Below are positions 33,986 to 43,574 of a DNA stretch of 64,000 nt, one piece after another (the first letter of the stretch is position 1; each line of letters opens with the position of its first letter). Made by a program: the position numbers and the translations under genes. The notes beneath the pieces are model-generated. The model was not told where the DNA came from, searched no databases, and saw only the letters and a list, made by a program, of their open reading frames with translations. This DNA is from Phalacrocorax aristotelis (taxonomy: Eukaryota; Chordata; Aves; Suliformes; Phalacrocoracidae): contig NC_134282.1 in NCBI RefSeq assembly GCF_949628215.1, forward strand, positions 8,269,223 through 8,333,222. Direction: 5' to 3'.

Positions 33986-35810
33986 TCCTGAGTGTCATGG
34001 GTGCCTTTCTTGCAATTTGTACACCACTTTTTTCCTCGCCCCTCAGTGCCAACTAGACTCCTACATTCTTTCCTACCATGACCTAGCTTTCCGCAGTTAA
34101 AGCACTTTTTGTCCCGTTTTCCTCCCTGGTTTCTTGAGATCAATGGCTTAACTGCTGCACCCACAGCTGCGGCCATAATGGTAGCCTTTTCTTGTTCTGA
34201 CATTCGCTCAGCAGCCTCTAACAACTGCCCTGTGTTAGATCCCCGCGGCAGCGTGCTGAGTGCTCTTTTAGTCTTTTCATTAGCATTATCAAAAGCAAGC
34301 ATATCTAGGAATTTTGCTTTCATGCTCTCATCCATATCTGGGTGAGCCATAATTGCAGCACGCAAGGGATCGATAAACTTCCCATACGACTCTGTGGGTC
34401 CCTGCTTTACTGTGGTAAAGGCAGGTCTGGTATTCTCATCATGCACGTTAGTAAGAGCTCTATAAGCTAACTCTTGGCTCAGTTGCAACACCTCAGTAGC
34501 AAATTGCGCTTGCCAATCAGGTCGTGTAAAAGGCCCTGCTCCTATTAGCATCTGAGCCTGTACACCAAACAGAGGATCACCCTGCTGTCGAGGTATCGAA
34601 GCTGCCCTATCGCAGGCAGTCTGCCAATGCTGGAAAAATTGTAGCTGCTGCGAGGGTGGCAATAGCAACCGGACAATCATCCTAGAGTCATAAGGAGTTA
34701 ATAACTGTGAGGAAAAAATGTATTGTAATACAGACTGAGTATATGGTGATTTTAACCCATATTGAGTAACCGCATTTTTGGCCTCCTTCAACATTTTCCA
34801 ATCCAACACTTCCCACACCCCTCTCCCATTATTATCTGCTATACCTGGAAATGCCAGTGGCAAAAACTGCCCTTCTATCATGGCATCTCGAATCACCCCT
34901 TTCCATCGCATGGATGGGTCTCTCACCCCCCCGTCAACAACCCTTGCCCAAATACCGCCGACGCTGGTGGCGCCGGCATTGGTACAGGAGCACTGGTCCC
35001 ACCCGGTGTTTCATTTGGGATGAATGGGTTAGACCCCAATGGTCCGGGGCATGGCACAGACAGAGGAGCTGGTAACTTTTCCGGCAGCACCCCTAGGCGA
35101 GCCTCTAAAGTTTCCAGCCTTTTTACCAATTCCCGCAGTTGTGCATCCCCCAAAATGCTTGCTCTCCCCTCCTCCTCTTCACAATGTGACGGTGGAGAAG
35201 AAGGTGGCAAGGGAGGGTAAACTGAAGTGGTCGGCACCGGTGAAGAGGGTCGGGACGGTGGATCGGCATCGTCACAAATCGGAGGAGTGTCTAACTGCAT
35301 TGCATCTGGTGGTGGTAGAAAATCTTCTGCAGCTTTTCCCTCTGGCGCTGGTACATATGTGGCAGCGTGAGCTGTGGCTACAGTTTCTGCTGGGATTCGG
35401 ACCCCCCCCGCAGCGCGAGCCGGGGTTGCGGCAAGGATCGCTGGACCCGAGAACAGCATGCCGGTTGCAGAGGCGGGCCCGTCGGCTGGAGTCAGAGCCG
35501 CAAATGCAGACGCCACAGCTTGCCGTTCAGCCCTCATGCTTTTCAATGTTTCATTAATCAACCTCCACACAGTGGGGAATTTGCTCGCCTCCCTGGATCC
35601 CTTACTTATTTCTTCCCACAGCTCTGCCCCTATTTTTCCCCATATTGATACATCAAAGGCGGCTCCAGCTGTGGGGATCAAGTCTTTTCCCTTTGCCCAG
35701 GATAGCAAAGCCTTCAGGGTAGACAAGTCATAACTCAGCCCTCTCATTGAGAGGATATGTTGGAGGAGCTTAACCACTGCTGACTCTTCTTCTGTCATGG
35801 TGGGCCCCAT
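33856..35810 (-). pseudogene. gag: Provirus gag (matrix, capsid, nucleocapsid), frame broken once
   Basis: Start at ATG 35810 (MGPTM; a second ATG at 35798 has a good ACC context). The first part (to TGA at 34925-34923) is matrix-like, then a Pro/Ser-rich linker with YPPLPP. The second frame (34926-33856) carries capsid with the major homology region (QGPTESYGKF, about residues 175-184 of that frame) and nucleocapsid with two C-x2-C-x4-H-x4-C knuckles (275-288 and 302-315). The two frames meet at a run of seven G on the minus strand, which puts capsid out of frame with matrix. Gag would build the virion core; here only the matrix-linker part can be made from the normal start. The break could also be an assembly length error in the G run. 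Confidence 0.92.
33967..33973 (-). promoter_or_regulatory. gag-pro -1 ribosomal frameshift heptamer
   Basis: GGGAAAC lies in the correct register (G GGA AAC) of the gag frame. Slipping back one base enters the dUTPase-protease frame exactly. About ten bases downstream a GC-only 5-bp stem (GCGCG / CGCGC, 7-base loop) could act as the stimulator. This is the classic betaretroviral gag-pro arrangement. Confidence 0.8.
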
Positions 35811-35871
35811 CTCCAACCCAGCCGCCTGCCTGAACAGGGCGAGTTCTAATCTTTTGCGCTAGCGTCTTCCC

Positions 35872-35892
35872 GAGTGCTGGGGCAGCACTCAC
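35872..35892 (-). promoter_or_regulatory. Leader hairpin overlapping the major splice donor
   Basis: Between primer site and gag a perfect 8-bp stem (GAGTGCTG / CAGCACTC) closes a 3-base loop at 35872-35890. On the minus strand the same bases contain GTAG|GTGAGT, a strong 5' splice site with its GT at 35892-35891. This would be the donor for a spliced env message, and the hairpin could hide it or serve dimerisation or packaging. The structure is seen directly; its role is inferred. Confidence 0.65.
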
Positions 35893-35955
35893 CTACGGCC
35901 GGCTTCCGCACCCTCCGTCTTCAGCTCCGTCGGAAAATCCAGCTCCGATCCGGGG

Positions 35956-35973
35956 GTCCCTGTTCAGGCGCCA
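35956..35973 (-). other. Primer binding site, tRNA-Lys3 type
   Basis: Two bases inside the 5' LTR, the minus strand reads TGGCGCCTGAACAGGGAC. This matches the 3' end of tRNA-Lys(UUU) as used by lentiviruses and several betaretroviruses at 17 of 18 positions. It would prime minus-strand DNA synthesis. Confidence 0.93.
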
Positions 35974-35975
35974 CT

Positions 35976-36511
35976 TGCTGACGCGGAAGTCATGGACGCA
36001 GCACACGACCAATATGATCAAGCAAATGCCGGTTTATTACAGACACAGCACAGTTAATATAGCTCTGCAATCACCTTATCACACACAAGCCTCTACTGTT
36101 TATTATACACAAGCCTATTCTTAGTTGGTCAGCACGGCCTTGGGCTTTATCCCAACGATAGCTACTAGCAGCATCGGCAACTCCCGCCTGCTTTTGCTAC
36201 GCTGTAACGAGACACTCCCGCCGGTGGTACGGGATGCGGCCCCTGTTGACAGAGTAGCACCTGTGGCCAATCTTGGAATTTGCAGCTTATCAGGAAGACG
36301 TAATGCCATCCCACACATTCCCACAGTAAGTTTGTACCATGCCCCTTTGTAAGTCTTGGGAACTACAAAATCACATCTGCTAATAATAGCTACATACATC
36401 GGTTTTAACTTGCAACATCCTTGAGGCCTTCTTGTTCCCAGGCAGATTAAGTCCACACAGTCTGAGCCTGGATTGTTCACTATGTGTCCTTTGCTTTCCA
36501 GATATCCCACA
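35976..36511 (-). repeat. 5' LTR of the provirus
   Basis: 536 bp. In element orientation it begins TGTGGGATATC and ends CGTCAGCA. A TATA-like TATATTAA lies at 36061-36054 and a polyadenylation signal AATAAA at 36038-36033, giving U3, a short R and U5. It differs from the 3' LTR only at 35993, 36071 and 36079. All three read T here and C in the other copy on the plus strand. Confidence 0.96.
36121..36511 (-). other. LTR reading frame, 5' LTR copy
   Basis: The frame that forms the env tail in the 3' LTR is also open, and identical in translation, in the 5' LTR: 129 codons from GTG at 36510 to the stop at 36121. There is no ATG at its start, so it is unlikely to be translated on its own from this copy. 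Confidence 0.6.
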
Positions 36512-36517
36512 CCCTAA

Positions 36518-37349
36518 ACTAGTCTAGGTTCCTTGAAATCAGAGCAGCTCTTCCAGCTTACTATAGTTGCTCTTATAAACATGGTGTTGAATGGCAAATC
36601 TTTCTTGCGAAAGCACCTGTGCAATAAACTTGAGGGTTTCCTTGCCGCTTGAGGCAGCTCAAATGTAATGCGTGGCTATGCAGATCACCTGGAGTCTCAC
36701 AGGGGACATAAGTAAAGGGAGATAGTTTATATACACAGATAAAAGGGATAACTTTGGAAAGCAGAGTGAAATCCTGTGTACAGAAAAAAATGTAGTCTTT
36801 TTCCTAGCTAACTAGCCCAATTATTCCGGGAGACAGTTGTCATGCCACCCAGCACTTTCCTAGGTCTCTCTGATCCACAGAAAATGATTTTTATTCATGC
36901 ACACACTCTGGTTTCCCTCCAGAACACAAATATGGCTGTTGCAAAAGGCCAGAGTCCCCCAACTACCCTCCCACCATCATTCTCAGAAAGAAAATGCTGA
37001 GAAACCTCAGGAGACAGCTGGATCCATCATCAGGGAGGGCAAAGGGAGCCCCAGCCCAGTCAGATCATGAGACACAGAGCCAGAGTCAACAGAACTGACT
37101 TGTCTGTGGCTCACAGCTTCTTCCTCAAGACCATCCTGCTCCATTTCAAGCATAATCTTAACCACAGGAATTCCTGAGACATCATATTGTGGGCCAAGGA
37201 AGATAACCGTCACCAACAAGAAATGACCTGCACAGCCTGCTCCATAAAATGGTAGGTACCAATTCCAGGCTGCTGTACCCAGCAAAGTTAAACTTAACAA
37301 AAATGTAGTGCCAGAATATTACAACAAAAAAGATACTGCCCTTTTCCCT
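36518..37349. other. Spacer between provirus and solo LTR
   Basis: Non-coding DNA. Some open frames exist but nothing recognisable, and no repeat signature is seen. Confidence 0.5.
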
Positions 37350-37913
37350 TGTTGTGGTTTAACCCCATCGGGCAACCAAGCACCACAACAGCCGCTTGCT
37401 CACTCCCCCTGCCGGGATGGGGGAGAGGAGCAGTAGAGTGAAAGTGAGAAAGCTCCTGGGTTGAGATAAAGTTCAATAGGTGAAGCAAAAGCAACGTGTG
37501 CAAAACAAGGAATTCATTCACCGCTCCCCATGGGCAGGCAGGTGTTCTGTCGTTCCCAGGAAAGCAGGGCTCCGTCATATGTAACGACAACGTGGGAAGA
37601 CAAACGCCATCACTCCGAACATCCCCCCTTCCTTCTTCTTCTCCCAGCTTTATATGCTGAACACGATGTCATAGGGTACGGAATATCCCTTGGGTCAGTT
37701 GGGGTCAGCTGCCCGGGCTGTGCCCCCTCCCAGCTTCTTGTGCACCCAGCAGAGCATGGGGAGCTGAAAAAGTCCTCGACCAGTGTAAGCACTACGTGGC
37801 AACAACTAAACCATCTCTGCGTTATCAACACTGTTTTTAGCACAAATGCAAAACAGAGCCCCATACTAGATACTGTGAAGAAAACTAACCCTATCCCAGG
37901 CGAAACCAGCACA
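37350..37913 (-). mobile_element. Solo LTR of an avian ERVL-type element
   Basis: About 564 bp. In element orientation it runs from TGTGCTGGTTTC to CCACAACA, with a TATA-like GCATATAAAG in the middle and segments I recognise from a very common bird LTR family (AACCCCATCGGGCAACCAAG and TATCAACACTGTTTTTAGCA on the plus strand). Flanks TCCCT (37345-37349) and ACCCT (37914-37918) match at 4 of 5 bases, fitting the 5-bp duplication of ERVL elements. No internal retroviral sequence is attached, so it is a solo LTR left by recombination. The family name is from memory. Confidence 0.85.
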
Positions 37914-40900
37914 ACCCTGTAGCTATTTTTAAATGTCAGTTCAGAAGGCACAGGTAAATATAGAGAAGTGGCAGTTCAAGCTGAAAGAGAGGTAACCGGC
38001 ACATGCTCATATTAATGCTTTGTCATTGTCTTGAGCAGTACAAGCTACAATGCTTTCATATCAATTTCGAATTAATCTGAGATGTAACTCATATGGGCAG
38101 TGACACAATGTCAGCACTTTGACAAAAGGATCCCACAGAACATCTCATGTAACTTTTGATCAATTTTATCGTGAGGGTATTTAAAGGAAGACCTAGTAAA
38201 ACAGATCTTATGTCCTTATGTCCTGAGTCTCATAAAGGCTTTCTAGCCCCATAATCAAAGTAATAGGCAAAACCACATAGCAAGTAAACATATTTAACTG
38301 CAATTCGTGATTTAAGATGATAATGTTATGGCCAGATTCAGCTGTGTATGGCAATGGGAAGAATGGAAGTGAACAGCTTTCAGAGGCTCTGGGGATGTTC
38401 TCACCAAAGCTCTTGTTTAGCTGACTTCAATTAATCAGTTAACTAGCACAAAAAATCCGGCAATCTTTCAAGCTGACTTGTAGATCAGGATTTCATCCTG
38501 GGTACTTTTGTTGCAGTGTTTTGTACGCTACAGACCAAAAAAAATGCACTCTGCAAAAGTATTTTCGAAAGCTTCTGACAACTGTGGCAGATTATCTCTG
38601 CCAAGTGCAATGACAAAAGGATTCCTGGAAAAATAAATACTCAGGAAAGAATATTATCTTGATTCTCTGCAGACTTAGCAGTAGGATTTTAAGCACTGTT
38701 TTCCCATCTTCTTGTCCCATTTTAGTTTATTTAACTCTCTGTAGCATTACAGTCTCAGTCTTCCTTACTGTAAGAAATTCTGTGCACCACTTTTGTATCA
38801 ATATGTGACAAACATAAAAACAGCATCTCCTTCCTTTTCCTGTAAAAACAGTGAGACAAGGCTAATTCAGCACATACCACCTCGAAGGATGAATACTGTT
38901 TAATAATATCTCTCTGATTTTATTGATACTAAAGAATCCTCAATTTGTCTTTTTTATTTAAGCTATGACCCAAATGAGCTGTGTTACCCTGAAAGCTTCA
39001 AATTCATGATTTGATAATGTGTCTTGCTTTTCTTGTCCTCTCTTCTGCCTGCTCCTGGGAGACCAGAGATCCATCTGAATTCACTTATTCTATGATTTCG
39101 TAAGAAATAAATGTGTGAGTGTTAACGTCCCAGTCTGCCAGTGAAGCCTAATACTATCAGTTATATTATTGCCACTCTCCCACACTATATTGCTGTCATA
39201 CAAAAGTATGCAAAGATGGAAGGATTAAGCTATTTAAAAAGCTACTGAAGTAATTTAAAAATTATTACTTTATGTTACACTTAAGCAGGTTCCACTGAGC
39301 ATGATAAATTCAATACCAAATAGCAAATGTAACGGTGGGAGGATTCTTCCCATGGAACACAGCTATGGCAGGTTCCTGTACAAGAAAGGGTTTCTGTGCT
39401 TTCATTCATCCTCAAGGGAGTTTTCATAAACCTGAAACACAGGCAATTTTTTATGTTTATTTTCAAAGGTGTCAGTGGGTTTTTCATGTTAGTTTCATGG
39501 CTACATGCTTAAATATTTCGTATTAAACAAGACTGGATTTGTACTTTATCTCATTTGGTATAACACAGGACCCTTTATAGTAGAGTAGGAAATTATACTC
39601 ATGTATCTGGAGTATTTAACAGGAGAAAAAGAATATTTTTCCATTTGCTATTTCAAAATATTTGCCATACCACCCCTTTCTTCCCAGTCACTTCCACCTT
39701 CACCTTGGATATGACCTTGCCGTGCCTGAAGTTTAATGGCTGTAATGTGCAGTGTGAGAGAGTCTAAGATGGTTCTCAAATGCATTGCAGGTGAGTGTTT
39801 ATATCACAAATAAATACAGTAGATTGCTCTTAAACTCATACTTTGGAATCTTTATTACAGATGCAATTTCTGTCTTAGCGTAAATCAAAGTACTTAAAGT
39901 GCCATATGATACCAAATGCTTAGTTTAACAGCATAAAATTGAGCAAAAACTGTATACAGTACTTTATAGGTGCTATAAAATTCTTGTGCTTGTGGCCTCA
40001 CCTTTTTGCATTGCCCAGATCAATCAAGTCCACTGAACACTCTGGATAGTAAAACACGTGAAGCAACGATTAGCTTTCAGACTTCAGTTCTTCTAAGTTA
40101 TTACTGTCTTCAGTGAAGATGCTTCAAAATATGACAAAATTGCAAAGAAGAAGGAACCACATTTAACATGATTAAATTTACTTGACTGTCATTAGACTAT
40201 TATCCGTTCTCTGAAAGAAAAATCTTCTGCTTTGCCTCCAACATGAATTAGCAACCTATTATGAAAGATCTGTCATACAAAGGCATGCAAACATTTTTTA
40301 AATCACTTTCTGGGGTTAAGGGATGTGTTATTACAAAGCTCTCCGCGTCCTGTATTCTTCCTGTCTCACACAAATATCATTTGACTTATTTATAATCTCC
40401 TTAAGACATGTTTAATTTCTGTAAACAGCTGAAAAAAGGCTGAGGAAGCATTTTTGCACCATAAATCTGTCTGAGACCAAAGATCTTGGCCTAAGGGACC
40501 TCCTGAGGTTCGAAAGGATACTCTGCCAAAGCAAACACCTCCTCCCTTCTCAGCTGAAGAGGCTCAGCTGACTCAGACAACAGACCACAGCACTGAGCAC
40601 TGTGGGTTTATTGCTCTTTTTGTAAGTACACTTATCAAGAAAGACTGCTCTTCTTGTTTCCCAAAATTACTTAAAGCCCCTCGCTGGTCCTTAAGACAAG
40701 TGGGTACCAGGCTGATTCTCTAATAGACAAATCTGCTCTGGTGATGTATACAAAAATACCTGCAGTGAGAGCAAGAGAGCATCATTAACGATCTGTAGCC
40801 TCCCAGCCAAGCCAGTAGGTTCAGTAGACTTTGCTTTTTAGCATTACTACCTGGGTACTTTTACCTAGCAGGATGTGAAAAAAAGAATCAGAGCAGAGTG

Positions 40901-42707
40901 CTAAAACACCTGCTAATTAACTTTATTTAACTTCCTGTGAACAAGCTATCGTTTGAAATAATGCGATGCAGGAGACCTCTAAACCTTCATGTGCTGTCTC
41001 CTTTTCAGACCGCTTTGCCCCAGCTGCCCACTTTCAAGCCCTGGGGACCTGTTTGCTCTTGTTGCCAACACTGACCTTTCATAAAGAGCTGGGTGCTCGG
41101 TGCCGGTGCTTCCGCAGGTGTTGATGTACCAACACAGCCCAAGGCGAGGGGCACTGAGCACAGGGCTGTCTCGCTGCCTGGGCCCCAGGGGCAGGCAGGT
41201 GCTGGTGCCCAGCTTCCAGGGAGAACACACAGGCCAAAGCATTGCAGAGTAGTGTAACTCTAAGTGGGGTGGCCACAGCACACATAATAACTTCTCCCTA
41301 TAAAAGGTCTCTGGATCTATCATTTTTGCCACAGAAATCACCATTTCTGCATAGTTCTGTTTTTCACAGGCTCGTCTGCAGAGGTGTAATATTGAAGCCG
41401 GTCCGTTTCCCAGCTGCTGTGTCTGGCTGCGTTATTGCATTGCTCTGGGAGATCTCTTCCTGCCTTTTCTGTGCATCCCAGCAGAGACAGGAGTGAGCAG
41501 AGCTGTGTAATTTCAAGCACCCTGCAGGGGGGCACTGCATGTGTACTCTAGAGCTTAATTCAGCTCTCTCATCTTGTTGCTTTCCTAAGTGTAACCTGGA
41601 GAATTTCGAAGAGTTTTTCACTTTGGAAACACCTATTATGTCTAACAAGCCTTCTAAGGAAAACAAAAAAGTTTATCAGAGGCTGCTTAGCATTCACGTA
41701 TGAGTCTAGAGCCAAATAATAAAGGGGCCAGAGCTGGGAGAGGAGACAATTCAGAACTTTGGGCTTTTGGGACTATAGTTGAATTACTAGATAGCACTTC
41801 TATTTACTCAATCTACATTTTTCCCTTTCTGTGTGCGAGCATTTTCCTCAGGATACACATATTCCTGTCTCTCACCGCAGTAGCATTGCATGTTAACCGT
41901 GCTAAGTTTTAAAAACCTCCGGGCTATTTGGTTGAAATACTGAACAACTACAGATGCCTGAGAGACGCTGAACCAAAGTATTTCCTGGATAGTTTGTCAT
42001 TGGAAAGATTCATTCTCATAACATTTAAACTTTTTTAAAACTCTACTGTTTCTTTCAGCAGGATGGACATGAAGTATTTTATAACTAAGCACAGCAATTT
42101 CAGAAGGAAGCTCTGATTTTGAATAAAATGCTCAATGGTGCAGCCACTTGCTCAATGGTGACACGCCGCCACCGCTCGCTGGCCCCGCAGCCCGGGGACT
42201 GAAGGAAGTTCACACCCTTGACAAGGGCTTTGTTCCCCTCCCGCTGGCTGAAGACCAAGTGAAAGCGGTGCAAAGGCGCTCTTTGTCACCGGGGCTAGAC
42301 TTGTCATTCTTTTGGAATGAAAGCATATAGAAACACAGAAATGGATGGGAGAAAGAAACCGTTTCCCACTGACTCCATTGCAGCCCTTGCAGTCTACCCT
42401 TAACCCTGCAAATATATAGTGTGTGTAGTTCACTGCACAGATATCATTCTGTTCTTAAACTGATGTGTATTACTACCACCCCGTACTTCGGCTAGCAGGC
42501 TGTCATACATGCTAAGTATCCAATAAGAACTTTTCCTTTCTAAATGCAGCATAAAGCCTCATGGTGTCCCCACAAAGCTCTGTATTTATCTCCCTCAGTT
42601 ACTTGTATTCTGAAAGCAGATCTCCTGTCAAACTCCTTTTTTTCTCCCCTGAAGGCAGAATATTTTATGCACATCAAGCAGTTCCTCATCAGGCATTTCC
42701 TCCGCCC

Positions 42708-43574
42708 TCAAGTTACTGAACTTTTCTGGAGAGTTTCCAAGACATGGCTAAGGTGGGTTGTTTTTCTTTCCTTCTCTCTCCAGACTGCAGCCGAGAGTTG
42801 AGCACAACTTTCCAGACAAACAGCCATATTCAGTGGCACCATTGTTTCCTGAACTCTGTGGTTAATCCCTTTGCTGATACACCTGATGACTCGCTTTCCT
42901 TTCCTTGCAAATGAGTCCTCTCTCACGTTTGTGCAATTTGCTCTCACCATCTCTCCTAAGCCCCAGATCTGGGGAACTGCTTTCCACTGTTCATCTGTAA
43001 ATGCATTTGTTTGAAACGTCTTTTTCCCTGTGCAACCTTCTACTTGAGGTCCCATTTATCTAGGTACAATCTGCTGCAGGGTACGAGCTGTTTCCTTACA
43101 ACACCCTGGTAACTATTGCCCCACTTTTTACACACACTCTTATCCAGCAATTGTTATTCCAGGAGACACCCTGCCATCGATTTCAAATTTCCTGATTTAT
43201 GGTCACTTCCCCTTTGCTCCGTTGCTCCAGCATTTACATGAATTCTTATTCCAGCTGCAACACTTCTAGCAGGTGGCACAGCATAAGTAGATACTTCACC
43301 CGCTACAAGAAATTCAGTGATCTTGCATGATTGTCCATAAAGTGCAGCAAATAACCAAGACAAGTGTGATGTAGCTTCACCTGTTAGTTTCTTTAAAAAA
43401 AAAATATTCTTTACCTGTAGTTGACATGGTTATGTTAATCCCTGGATATTTTAACATCTTACTGATTAAGACCTTGCAAAACAAAACCAAGAGAAGCAAA
43501 ATCAGTATAATTCCAATAATTCTGAGTTGTCTCCACATATCCAGCTTTATCTCTGAGAGTATGTTCTGTTTCAT
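42708..43574 (-). other. Decayed minus-strand ORF chain with one hydrophobic helix (unrecognised)
   Basis: Three minus-strand frames follow each other: 43574-43377 (65 codons, ATG start, a strongly hydrophobic IIGIILILLLLVLF helix near residue 20), 43363-43154 (open upstream to about 43385) and 43055-42708 (115 codons, with several Cys and an NCT sequon). The first two are separated by a run of ten A (plus strand), so a small length change there could have split one frame. The layout suggests a short cytosolic tail, a membrane helix and a larger outside part. I recognise no family. An old retroviral envelope or a dead membrane-protein gene is possible, but so is chance. Confidence 0.25.

Larger units (their letters stand above)
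29392..36517 (-). mobile_element. Full-length class II (ERVK-like) endogenous retrovirus with target duplication
   Basis: A 7,114-bp provirus (29398-36511) in minus orientation: 5' LTR at right, primer site, leader, gag, dUTPase-protease, pol, env remnant, polypurine tract, 3' LTR at left. It is flanked by CCCTAG (29392-29397) and CCCTAA (36512-36517), a 6-bp target duplication with one change. LTR ends are TG...CA. A tRNA-Lys-type primer site, a protease-frame dUTPase, a separate pro frame and two zinc knuckles place it with betaretrovirus-like class II elements. The LTRs differ at three sites only, so insertion was recent. Coding regions are multiply broken and most of the env surface part is missing, so it cannot encode an infectious virus. 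Confidence 0.96.

Noticed and set aside
35039-35557. Plus-strand frame of 172 codons inside the provirus
   Set aside because: It is the antisense shadow of the GC-rich gag linker and has no family match.
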